Below, piece after piece: positions 28,039 to 35,788 of a stretch of 64,000 bases of DNA (its first letter is position 1; the number at the start of each line of letters is the position of its first letter). The notes beneath the pieces were generated by a model. The model had not been told where the DNA came from, did no database searches, and saw only the letters and a list, made by a program, of their open reading frames with translations. This DNA comes from CAZMNY01 sp964567745 (GTDB taxonomy: Bacteria > Planctomycetota > Planctomycetia > Pirellulales > Pirellulaceae), in the NCBI GenBank assembly GCA_964567745.1, contig CAZMNY010000007.1, forward strand, positions 186,001 to 250,000, written 5' to 3'. The translations under genes were made by a program, and so were the position numbers.

Positions 28039-28473
28039 TCACTCCCCGATGATCTTCACCAGAATCCTTTTCCGTCGTCGTCCATCGAACTCATAGTAGA
28101 AAATGTGTTCCCAGGGTCCGAGGTGAAGGCGTCCTTCGGTAATGGCGACGACAACTTCGCGGCCCATGATTTGACGTTTGTGGTGAGCGTCGGCATTGTC
28201 CTCGCCGGTGCGATTGTGCAGATAGCCTCCGGAATTCGGATCGCTGCCTGCGTTGAACGGCACGAGCTCTTCCAGCCAGCGCTCGTAGTCGGCGTGCAGG
28301 CCCGATTCGTTGTCGTTGATGAAGACGCTGGCGGTGATGTGCATGGCGTTCACAAGAACGATGCCATCCTCGACGCCGCTCTCGGCGACCAAGCGTTCGA
28401 CGTCGTCGTGGATGGAAACGATAGCGCGCCGCTGAGAGACTTCCAGCCACAGTTCTTTGGTGAGCGATTTCAT
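28039..28473 (-). CDS. yjbQ: YjbQ/UPF0047 family protein
   Basis: The 144-residue protein has NAMHITASVFINDNESGLHADYERWLEELVP, then GYLHNRTGEDNADAHHKRQIMGR and the ending LHLGPWEHIFYYEFDGRRRKRILVKIIG. The conserved HITASV, DAHHKR and GPWE blocks define the family. The family has weak thiamine-phosphate-synthase-like activity and unclear biological role. ATG 28473 matches the normal family length; the frame is open to 28563. Confidence 0.92.
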   Translation of the reverse strand: MKSLTKELWLEVSQRRAIVSIHDDVERLVAESGVEDGIVLVNAMHITASVFINDNESGLHADYERWLEELVPFNAGSDPNSGGYLHNRTGEDNADAHHKRQIMGREVVVAITEGRLHLGPWEHIFYYEFDGRRRKRILVKIIGE

Positions 28474-28529
28474 TGTTTGAGGTCCGAAAGGCAAGGGATT
28501 GGAAGGTCGCTTGATATCCGTGGGCTCTC

Positions 28530-28599
28530 GTTTAACCCGTTCGCCGCAGACGAGGAGAGTCATGGACAGGCTCGCCTCGCCTGCGGCAACGGGTTAAAC
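28530..28599. repeat. Long imperfect inverted repeat upstream of yjbQ
   Basis: The arm at 28530-28555 starts GTTTAACCCGTT and ends GACGAGG. The arm at 28575-28599 is its near-perfect reverse complement, starting CCTCGCCTGCGG and ending GGGTTAAAC, with one mismatch and one gap. The loop is 19 bases. The right arm recurs alone at 41258-41282. The IS remnant at 28600 has inserted exactly at its outer edge. Confidence 0.85.
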
Positions 28600-29022
28600 G
28601 CAATACCGTTCAAAATTTCATTACTACTGACTGCTCAAAGGTCTTGGTCAGTGGCGGTATCTTTCGATGGTGGGAGCGTTTCTTGTTCCATCGTGACATC
28701 TTTCGCTTGATCACACGTGGGTTCACGCGGTTTCGGTGAGCAGGGATTTGTTCTTCCTTTAGCTCGTTAAGCAGCTGGCGGTACCAGGTTGCCAATTGCG
28801 TGGGGCTTTCATCGACGCACTCGCTCAAGCGCAATTGAATGATCTGAAAGCAACCTTTGAAAGAGAGACGGTCTGGGTCTTGCCCGACCGATTCGGCGGC
28901 ATCAAGCATGCTTCCTTGCACAAACTTCCTTGCACAAACATGTCGCGGTTCCTTGCGGGGGTAGTTAGTGCCAACGCAACTCTAGCAGGAGCCGTGACTT
29001 TCTGAAATTTCAATGGTATTGC
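28600..29022. mobile_element. Deleted IS4-like element with terminal repeats and 8-bp target duplication
   Basis: The left end GCAATACCGTTCAAAATTTC is at 28600-28619 and continues with A. The right end, 29003-29022, is TGAAATTTCAATGGTATTGC, its reverse complement with two mismatches and one gap. An exact 8-bp duplication, GGTTAAAC, flanks both sides (28592-28599 and 29023-29030). Inside is only the C-terminal part of a transposase, so about 423 bases remain from an element that would normally exceed 1 kb. A 14-bp direct duplication at 28912-28939 (TTCCTTGCACAAAC twice) marks the region near the lost part. It is probably non-autonomous. Confidence 0.85.
28610..28921 (-). pseudogene. Transposase C-terminal fragment (IS4 family)
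   Basis: The frame encodes AAESVGQDPDRLSF and then RNRVNPRVIKRKMSRWNKKR, close to the C-terminal end of IS4-type transposases (DPDRxSF and a final NPRxxKRK block). The DDE catalytic residues are missing because the N-terminal two thirds are gone. The stop lies inside the left terminal repeat. It cannot make active transposase. Confidence 0.8.
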
Positions 29023-29238
29023 GGTTAAACGATGACTAACGGCAGTCGCCCGTCAACTCGCGCGTTTACCAACACGTCGATGTGAATCGTGCGACCGGCG
29101 CAACCGTTAGGACTAGCCGCGATGGTCAAAGCTTCGACAGCGGTTGGCGATTCGTCGCGTTGCTTCGCTGTTAACGGCAAATTATCATCAACCTCATAGG
29201 TCTACGAGCCAAGTTACCTTCTTGAGGCGGTCGCGACT

Positions 29239-29775
29239 ATGAGCCGAACGTTTGTTACGAGCGTCTGTTTATGCGTTGTCTCAGCGGTCGTATTGGCAGG
29301 TGCGAGTGGTTGCTCAAGCCCCGCCGCGGCTCAACCCAACGCGCGTCAGCCGGATGCGGATCGAGCTGCGAAGGGCACCTCTGCGAAAGTCGTACGCTCA
29401 GCCAGCCCGTTCCTATTTCAGCCGCCTCCCGCGTCACGCGCGTTCGAATCGTGGACGCTTCGTGAGACCGTCGAGGACGCTTTGAGTCGCATTGGGCCAG
29501 CGACGGTGCCGGAGTTGCGCCGCTGGTTGACCGATCCCAATCCAGAAATACGTCGTCATGCTGCGAATCTGTTGGGGCGAATTGGCCCCAAAGCGTTCGA
29601 TGCGATCCCCGACCTGATCATTCTGCTCGACGATGAAAACGAAAACGTGCGGAAACACGCAGCTCGCGCACTCGGCCAAATTGGCCTCGGCGCGGCTCAG
29701 TCGTCTCCCGCATTGCTGCGAATACTTCGTGAAGAGATACTGAAGGAACAGGCGATTAAGAACGCGAACCGCTAG
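29239..29775 (+). CDS. HEAT-repeat lipoprotein
   Basis: A lipoprotein signal peptide (TSVCLCVVSAVVLAGASGC) ends in the lipobox ASGC, with Cys25 as the lipidated residue. The rest has three HEAT-like repeats, clearest in VPELRRWLTDPNPEIRRHAA and IPDLIILLDDENENVRKHAA. The likely role is a scaffold on the outer-facing side of the membrane. Preceding intergenic sequence to the IS remnant shows no gene. Confidence 0.8.
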   Translation: MSRTFVTSVCLCVVSAVVLAGASGCSSPAAAQPNARQPDADRAAKGTSAKVVRSASPFLFQPPPASRAFESWTLRETVEDALSRIGPATVPELRRWLTDPNPEIRRHAANLLGRIGPKAFDAIPDLIILLDDENENVRKHAARALGQIGLGAAQSSPALLRILREEILKEQAIKNANR

Positions 29776-29887
29776 GCGATGCTCTGCAAGGCAATGCTTT
29801 GCAACATGCGCGAGGTTCGAATCTTTTCAAATGGGATGAACTCTCGCCATGACCAGCAATCGACACACTGAAGTTGTTCTCCCCGCA

Positions 29888-30919
29888 ATGCATCGAATTC
29901 GCCTGAAGCATCTGATCGCGCTGGCATGCGGGATGTCTTTTGCTTGCGCGGCACCCATGGTCGTTCCGGCGGTCGCTCAGCAGCTGACGCCGCGTACGAC
30001 TTTGGCGAATCCAAAAGCCAAGTTCACGACCGGAGCGAACCACGCAGTCTTGAAACGCGGCGACACTCGAGCGACCGTGATCAACAATGCCGATGGCGGC
30101 AAAGCCTTGCCAGGTCATCGAGCCGGTTACAGCGGCTTGGGGAGTCTCACCCACACGAAGCGGCCGGACGCGAGTCTGTTTGTGCCTGCATATGCCGGGT
30201 TGAATTTTGAGCACATTCACGATGGTACTCGGCAAGATCGCGACATCCTGTTTGAACCTCGCCGAGCCCCGATGGAGCTTCGCGTTATCAACCAGCACAC
30301 CGCGGAGCTCTACCAGCGGCCGACGCCTCACTGGGGGCTCGAGAGCAGCCTGCGATATGAGATGTTGCCTGACGGCACCATGGAACTGACTTTTGAGTGC
30401 ATACCGAGGCGCGAGACATTCAAGCATGGCTACATCGGGCTTTTTTGGGCCAGTTACATTAATCAGCCCGAGTCGCTCGACATTCATTTTAGAGGTCAAA
30501 CGAATAATTCGTCCGAGGTCAAATGGATTCGAGGCGTGACGCCGTTGCACGGTGTGAAATCGACCCACTTGGCGCCCGACGACAATCGACGTCTCAAGCA
30601 TGATGACGATTTTCCACTGACGTTGGTGTTCAACCGGTCGGAACATCACTATGCCGAACCGTGGTACTTCGGAGTCAGCCATGGCATGGCGTTCGCGCAG
30701 ATGTTTCGACCGAAAGACCGAGTTCGCTTGACTCAATCGCCGTCGGGCGGAGGTCGAGGCAACCCGGCCTGGGATTTTCAGTTCCTTATTCCCGACGCGA
30801 AAGTTGGTAAGCGATATCGATTCGTGATGCGGGCGATGTACCTGCCGTTCGAATCGAATGAGCAAGTTCAAGAGGCCGTACAGAGCCACCTTGAGGCGTT
30901 GAAGGCCGATTCGCGCTAG
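29888..30919 (+). CDS. Secreted protein of unknown function
   Basis: A signal peptide (MHRIRLKHLIALACGMSFAC, cut near PAVAQ) precedes a soluble domain of about 310 residues rich in Trp, Tyr and His, with blocks such as GLFWASYINQPESLDIHF and HHYAEPWYFGVSHGMAF. The mature part looks like a beta-rich carbohydrate-related fold, but no family is recognised. ATG 29888 is preferred to 29849, which adds 13 polar residues before the signal peptide. It is 74 bases after the lipoprotein gene's longest start and may share its transcript. Confidence 0.65.
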   Translation: MHRIRLKHLIALACGMSFACAAPMVVPAVAQQLTPRTTLANPKAKFTTGANHAVLKRGDTRATVINNADGGKALPGHRAGYSGLGSLTHTKRPDASLFVPAYAGLNFEHIHDGTRQDRDILFEPRRAPMELRVINQHTAELYQRPTPHWGLESSLRYEMLPDGTMELTFECIPRRETFKHGYIGLFWASYINQPESLDIHFRGQTNNSSEVKWIRGVTPLHGVKSTHLAPDDNRRLKHDDDFPLTLVFNRSEHHYAEPWYFGVSHGMAFAQMFRPKDRVRLTQSPSGGGRGNPAWDFQFLIPDAKVGKRYRFVMRAMYLPFESNEQVQEAVQSHLEALKADSR

Positions 30920-30969
30920 TTCGACGCGAGTCGGCTAGAGTTGTTTCCACGCGACTTTTGTTTGACGAC

Positions 30970-32223
30970 ATGACAGCCGATTTTGATCCGTATTACGAGT
31001 GGCTTGGGATTGGGCGTGATCAACGTCCAGTGAATCACTACGCGCTGCTCGGGCTTCCGACTGGTGAAGATGATCCCAATCGCATAAGCATTGCGGCTGA
31101 TCAGCGGGTGGCGTATTTGCGCAGCCTGCAGGGCGGCAAGCGCGGCGCGTTGACTCAGCAGTTGCTCAACGAAGTCGCGACAGCGGTCGCTTGTCTGCTC
31201 AATCCTCAGACTCGCAAAGCGTACGACGAACAGCTTCCGGCCGCTGCCCCGACGGCTGGACTTCCGCCTGCCGGACCTCTGGCGATGCCGGTGGCTTCTC
31301 CCGCCGCGCCGCCGCTTGCCGTTCCGCAAAACCACCTTGGACCCACACAGTCGCCCCTGGTCGACCCGATGGCACCAGTCCGTACGGCGGTCGACAGCCT
31401 CAACACGTCTCCGCCGCCCCTGCCTGCGCCGTCCCTGCCAGCGACGCCTCCGACTGCCGCCGTCCCGACCGCTCCCTCCAGCGTTGCGGCGCCGCCGGCA
31501 TCGGTTCGACCCGAAGCAGCCCGAACGGGCAGTGCGGCGGCAGGCGAGTCGAGTTCGGATGGAGTGTCGGATAGTTCGGAGCCGATGGCCGACGAATTTT
31601 CCGACTCGCCAGGTTTATCGCCGTTGTTGAAAGGCGGCGCGACTCTCGCGGCCATTTTTTTTACCGCATCGATTCTGTTGACGGTCGGCGCGTCGTTAGG
31701 TTGGTTTGGCTCAGCTGAAATCGAGGTTGAGCCTGATCCACCGGAAGTCGTTATCGATGATTCTGACGGCGAACCAACGACCGATGTCGCCGTCGTAAGT
31801 CAAGAAGGCGACGGCGCGCTGCGTTTCGCCACTTCGTTCGCCGCGATCTCGCACGATCTCAGGCTGGCCAATGTCGATGGCCGAATGGTCGCAGTCGGTT
31901 GGGAGAGCACAGAGCAAACGGTTGAATGGAAAGCGAAACTCGTCAAGCCGGGCGTGTTCCAAGCGAGGATCAACTACGCGACGAAGAGCGAAGCGCCGGC
32001 GGGCATCTTGCAGGTTACCGTCAACGGCAAGTCGCAACAGGTATCGCTGCGCGGTAGCGGCGGTTCCGAGACGTTTGTGACGGAGTCCTTCTTCTTGGCC
32101 ATTCCTCGCAGCGGGATTTCAACGATCGTCCTACAGGCCAAAGAAATCGGTGCCGACGGTTTCATCGAGCTGCGAAGCCTAGAGTGTTGGCTTCGTACGG
32201 CGGCCAGACCCTCGAACCGCTGA
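30970..32223 (+). CDS. Planctomycete J-domain-like membrane protein
   Basis: Residues 3-90 carry the planctomycete pattern DPYYEWLGI, HYALLGLP, AADQRVAYLRSLQ and LLNPQTRKAYDEQL, which resembles a J-domain without its HPD motif. A Pro/Ala-rich linker (90-190) follows, then one membrane helix near residue 225 (TLAAIFFTASILLTVGASLG). The C-terminal part (about 260-415) is a beta-rich domain with VTVNGKSQQVSL and SGISTIVLQ, like a carbohydrate-binding module. ATG 30970 is preferred over TTG 30958. Confidence 0.75.
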   Translation: MTADFDPYYEWLGIGRDQRPVNHYALLGLPTGEDDPNRISIAADQRVAYLRSLQGGKRGALTQQLLNEVATAVACLLNPQTRKAYDEQLPAAAPTAGLPPAGPLAMPVASPAAPPLAVPQNHLGPTQSPLVDPMAPVRTAVDSLNTSPPPLPAPSLPATPPTAAVPTAPSSVAAPPASVRPEAARTGSAAAGESSSDGVSDSSEPMADEFSDSPGLSPLLKGGATLAAIFFTASILLTVGASLGWFGSAEIEVEPDPPEVVIDDSDGEPTTDVAVVSQEGDGALRFATSFAAISHDLRLANVDGRMVAVGWESTEQTVEWKAKLVKPGVFQARINYATKSEAPAGILQVTVNGKSQQVSLRGSGGSETFVTESFFLAIPRSGISTIVLQAKEIGADGFIELRSLECWLRTAARPSNR

Positions 32224-32542
32224 GGGATGAGGATTGCTGGTTCTTTGCGTTTTTCGCCAACGCAACTGCGGCGATTCCGGCCAACGGCGTCATGTTAAGC
32301 CAGGTAGTTCAGGACGCCTTTGTTGGTTGGAATAACAAGCGCTCATTGTGCGGGTCGTTCTGGACGATGCAGAAGTAGGCGTATTTGTGCGCAGCCGCTT
32401 GTTTCAGTCACGCTACAACCCAAGCCGTGAGCTGGGTGGCGACGAGACGCCTGTATTCCCCCCGCGGAACTGTTGTTGCTTGCCAAACCAGGCCGACGGT
32501 TTTGAGACCGAGCCTAGTCTTTGAAATTTGAGGTTGAACTCC
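32224..32542. other. Intergenic region without clear features
   Basis: The 319 bases between the J-like gene and the next exported protein gene show only short frames with poor composition. No strong terminator or repeat is seen. The promoter of the gene at 32543 is expected here but cannot be assigned. Confidence 0.5.
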
Positions 32543-33151
32543 ATGCAAACGATTCTTTTGACGCTCGTCGCCTTGGGTGTCGGTCCTGGCGACAATACAG
32601 CTCAGAAAGTCGGCGTACCGACCGGTCATGGCGTTCACGCAGATTGTGAATTCTGTGGTGATGTTGGTCACGGACACGCCTCCCGCCTCGACATTCACAA
32701 GTCGATCAAGGCCCAGCACAACATGATGCCGCAGTCATGCTACGATCCGACGTTTGGTTGCTATCGAGGCAGTCGATTCATGAATCGCTATCCGGCGTTC
32801 CATGGGACCTACTATCGACGCCCGTATAACTATCGCAATCTGTTTGAGTATCCATGGCACGCCGAACCTCACGAGCCGACTTCGTTGTTCTCGTCCGCTT
32901 TGGGATCGGCGCCAACGGAAGCTGAGCCGCCGGCACCTAGCCAGCCGAGCGTCACGTCATCGCGCCGCGCAACGAGCGGAATTCTGAGCAGCGCTCGCCG
33001 AATTGAAACTCGAAACGACTCGCTCTTCGACTTGTCTCCCATTGGCACTGGCCTGCGAGACGCATCGCGCAATCAGGAAGAAGAACGCGAACCACTCAGT
33101 CGCAGCGCAGCGCGCATTCGATCGACCTCGACTCCGCGACTAAGACGATAG
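32543..33151 (+). CDS. Exported small protein of planctomycete type
   Basis: A short hydrophobic leader (MQTILLTLVALGVGPGD) precedes MPQSCYDPTFGCYRGSRF and RYPAFHGTYYRRPYNYRNLF, a Tyr/Arg/Cys-rich block I recognise from short planctomycete proteins. The C-terminal 90 residues are Ser/Arg-rich and disordered. ATG 32543 has GAGG upstream; TTG 32528 is a poorer start. Function unknown; an envelope or wall location is plausible. Confidence 0.65.
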   Translation: MQTILLTLVALGVGPGDNTAQKVGVPTGHGVHADCEFCGDVGHGHASRLDIHKSIKAQHNMMPQSCYDPTFGCYRGSRFMNRYPAFHGTYYRRPYNYRNLFEYPWHAEPHEPTSLFSSALGSAPTEAEPPAPSQPSVTSSRRATSGILSSARRIETRNDSLFDLSPIGTGLRDASRNQEEEREPLSRSAARIRSTSTPRLRR

Positions 33152-33440
33152 CCACGATTGAATTGCATGTCGTTCGTTTTCCGCCGCTGCGCGTCTTTGC
33201 TATTCAGCGCGCCACGGCTTCAAGCGCACGCGCGTTGCCGTAATTGTTTGACGCGATAGTTTGGCGCGAGTTCACGTGGCGGACTCAAGTCGCAACGCAA
33301 GAACTGCCTTCTTGATTCCTTAGTGCGCCAACGTGTAGAGCGTAGTCGCTTTTTCTGGGAAGAGTTGTTGCGATAATTGCAAGGTGGGTGTATCTTTTTT
33401 TCGTCATTTTTACGAATCATAAAACTTCGCGACTCCTTGC

Positions 33441-33725
33441 TTGACAATTCGGCTCAGCTTCGCACAATGTCGTTATATGCAATTTACAACTTCGCCTTTG
33501 ATAGCAACGCGATTCTGTGTTGCTTAACCGACAAGCACTCGCTTGTTCATAGATGATTGTCGTCGTAAATCGGCTTCCCACGCCTGATTCTCTGCGCACA
33601 TACATCGGTGAAGTCCAATGCGACTATGAATTTGGTTTCAAGTTTTTGTTGGGGGGCGGCGACCGATGGGAGCGACAGTCGACGGCCTTGGTCGTGGTTC
33701 GGAGGTCCCCCCCGGCTGTTTTTGT
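33441..33725 (+). ncRNA. Candidate non-coding RNA or long leader
   Basis: TTGACA at 33441-33446 and CACAAT at 33463-33468, 16 bases apart, form a good sigma-70-type promoter. Downstream, a strongly paired block begins with GGGGGG at about 33651 and closes with CCCCCCC at about 33716, and CGACC pairs with GGTCG inside it. GGCTG and TTTTT follow, as in an intrinsic terminator. No convincing protein is encoded (the 91-codon frame at 33553 has poor composition). No match to RNase P, tmRNA or 4.5S motifs was seen. Confidence 0.35.
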
Positions 33726-33763
33726 TGACGCATGCAAGATGGATCTCGTCGCGTCGAATCAAG

Positions 33764-33802
33764 CAAAGCGGAGCGTTCTTATGGACGTCCCGCTTTGTTT
33801 TT
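33764..33802 (+). terminator. Terminator or attenuator just before folK
   Basis: CAAAGCGGAGCGT at 33764-33776 pairs with ACGTCCCGCTTTG at 33785-33797, with mismatches only in the middle, around an 8-base loop. Five T residues follow (33798-33802). It is 22 bases before the folK start, so it either ends the upstream transcript or acts as an attenuator. Confidence 0.7.
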
Positions 33803-33824
33803 GCGCGTGCCGCGAGGCCCTAGT

Positions 33825-34634
33825 GTGAATACAAAATGCCTGGTTGCACTCGGCGCCAACCGAGGCGATTGCGAAGGCACCGTTCGCACAGCAATTCGCA
33901 GTCTCGAGACCAATCCCAGCGTCAAATTGCTCAAGTCGAGCGAGTTTTATCGTACGGTGCCGGTTGGAGGTCCAGCGGGGCAGGACGAATTCATCAACGC
34001 GGCCGCGCTGCTCGAAACTCAAATGTCCGCGGCTCAGTCTCTCGACTGGCTGTTGCAAATAGAGCGGGAGATGGGACGTCAGCGAACTCAGCGCTGGGGT
34101 GCTCGCGTCATCGACCTCGACTTACTTTTGTTTGGCGATCAAGTCCTTGCTTCAGGCGCGATCGAAGTACCACATCCTCGAATGGCTTTTCGAAGGTTTG
34201 TGTTGGAGCCAGCTGCGGAAGTCGCCCCAGAAATGAAACATCCACTAATTGGATGGAGCATTCAACAACTGCTCGATCATCTCAATGCGACGCCGCAATT
34301 GCTGGCGATTGTCGCTAGCGACCCAGGCCATTCCGCCTTGGCGAGCGTTTGGGCTGAAAAAATTTCGATAAAAATTGGCGCGAAATGTTTGCTAAAAAAC
34401 CGCCTGACCGATTACCAATCGGCGATTGACAAAGCGCGGAGAAACAATAACGGCATCATCTGCGATTTCGTTCCCGAACCCAGTTCGCACGAAAACAAGC
34501 CGCGCTTAGTCGTTCAGTTCTGCTCGAGATCGATGAACGAAACGCCAATTGTCCAGGGCCCTGTGTTGAGGTTGCTCGCTCACGATCCGGCTGTTGATGA
34601 CGAAATCTCCGCGGCGTTTGAAGCGATGCGTTAG
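33825..34634 (+). CDS. folK: 2-amino-4-hydroxy-6-hydroxymethyldihydropteridine pyrophosphokinase with C-terminal extension
   Basis: HPPK motifs are all present in the first 160 residues: ALGANRGD, FYRTVPVGGPAGQDEFINAA and RWGARVIDLDLLLFGD, then PHPRM. The enzyme transfers pyrophosphate from ATP in folate synthesis. About 105 extra residues follow the normal domain end, with a basic start (KISIKIGAKCLLKNR) and a mixed alpha/beta pattern. GTG 33825 (VNTKCLVALGANRG) is chosen since the longer frame to 33732 overlaps the terminator. panC lies 200 bases downstream. Confidence 0.93.
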   Translation: MNTKCLVALGANRGDCEGTVRTAIRSLETNPSVKLLKSSEFYRTVPVGGPAGQDEFINAAALLETQMSAAQSLDWLLQIEREMGRQRTQRWGARVIDLDLLLFGDQVLASGAIEVPHPRMAFRRFVLEPAAEVAPEMKHPLIGWSIQQLLDHLNATPQLLAIVASDPGHSALASVWAEKISIKIGAKCLLKNRLTDYQSAIDKARRNNNGIICDFVPEPSSHENKPRLVVQFCSRSMNETPIVQGPVLRLLAHDPAVDDEISAAFEAMR

Positions 34635-34834
34635 CCGATTCGAGTGGCGAAATAATCAAATTCCGACGCGGCACCCCCCCTGTCTCCCCTGTGCCGGCCG
34701 ATTCCGACAAGCCTACAATGCAGTAGGGCGATACGGCGTTCGCCAATGTCCGCTGCGAAACTCGTCGATACGTATCGCGGCGACCGGTTGGCGTCAAAAT
34801 TCAAGTCTCGAATCACAAGCCCATTAAGAGTTGC

Positions 34835-35713
34835 ATGGCTACAAGTTTCTCTCCGAATCTTGAAAACTCGCCGGCAGTCTTGACCGACTTAGTCGAAACG
34901 AGACAACGCGTGCTCGCTCTACGTTCATCGGGCCGCACCGTGGGACTCGTTCCGACAATGGGCGCGTTGCACGAAGGCCACTCGAGCCTCGTTCTCGCTT
35001 CGAATGAAGAGTGCGATGCGACCGTCGTGACAATTTTTGTGAACCCGACCCAGTTTGGCCCGGACGAAGATCTCAAGAAATATCCTCGAACCTTGCAGCA
35101 GGACCTCGAGTCACTGGCTCGGCTTGGCGTCGATTTCGTTTTTGCACCGGTCAGCGACGAGATTTATCCGCAAGGGTGTTCGACCGCCGTCGCGCCGCCT
35201 GACATCGCGAAACGCCTCGAGGGTGAGCATCGGCCCGGTCATTTTGACGGCGTCTGCACCGTGGTGCTTAAACTGTTCCAAATCCTGCCGGCCAACATCG
35301 CATTCTTTGGGCAAAAGGACTTTCAGCAATCGCGAGTCATTGAACAGATGGTCCGCGACCTCAACATCGATATCGAGATTGATGTTCGACCCATCGTACG
35401 CGAGGCCGACGGTTTAGCTCTTAGTTCGCGCAACCGTTACTTGAGCGACGCGGAGCGGACGTCCGCTCTCGGACTCTCAATGTGCCTGGAACGAGCTGCT
35501 CATTTGGTCGCGAAAGGCGAGCAGGATGCTGGCGCCGTCATGCATGCGATGCGCAACGTGTTGCTCGATGCGGGAGTCAGCGATATCGACTATGCCGTTC
35601 TAGCCGACCCTCAAACACTTGAGCTGCAAGAGCAAGTTTGCCGACCTGCAGTCGCACTGGTCGCCGCACACGTCGCAAAAACTCGCTTGATCGACAATCG
35701 CCTTATCGACTAA
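34835..35713 (+). CDS. panC: Pantoate-beta-alanine ligase (pantothenate synthetase)
   Basis: Full-length 292-residue protein with PTMGALHEGHSSLV (HIGH motif), FVNPTQFGPDEDL, FGQKDFQQ and LALSSRNRYL (KMSKS-like box). It joins pantoate and beta-alanine with ATP in the last step of pantothenate synthesis. The gene follows folK in the same direction, a known coenzyme-synthesis grouping, though the 200-base gap leaves room for a separate promoter. Confidence 0.96.
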   Translation: MATSFSPNLENSPAVLTDLVETRQRVLALRSSGRTVGLVPTMGALHEGHSSLVLASNEECDATVVTIFVNPTQFGPDEDLKKYPRTLQQDLESLARLGVDFVFAPVSDEIYPQGCSTAVAPPDIAKRLEGEHRPGHFDGVCTVVLKLFQILPANIAFFGQKDFQQSRVIEQMVRDLNIDIEIDVRPIVREADGLALSSRNRYLSDAERTSALGLSMCLERAAHLVAKGEQDAGAVMHAMRNVLLDAGVSDIDYAVLADPQTLELQEQVCRPAVALVAAHVAKTRLIDNRLID

Positions 35714-35788
35714 AAGCACGTAGCACGCTCTAGACATCGATGCGATGTCTGATTGCAGAGCCGACAGATCGCAACGCAAAGGACGCCT

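Noticed and set aside
29811..29832. A TTCGAAT motif resembling a tRNA T-loop
   Set aside because: The flanking bases do not form the 5-bp T stem and no acceptor or anticodon arm is present.
33553..33828. A 91-codon plus frame before folK
   Set aside because: It crosses a strong hairpin and terminator and has no recognisable features; a non-coding RNA or leader is more likely.
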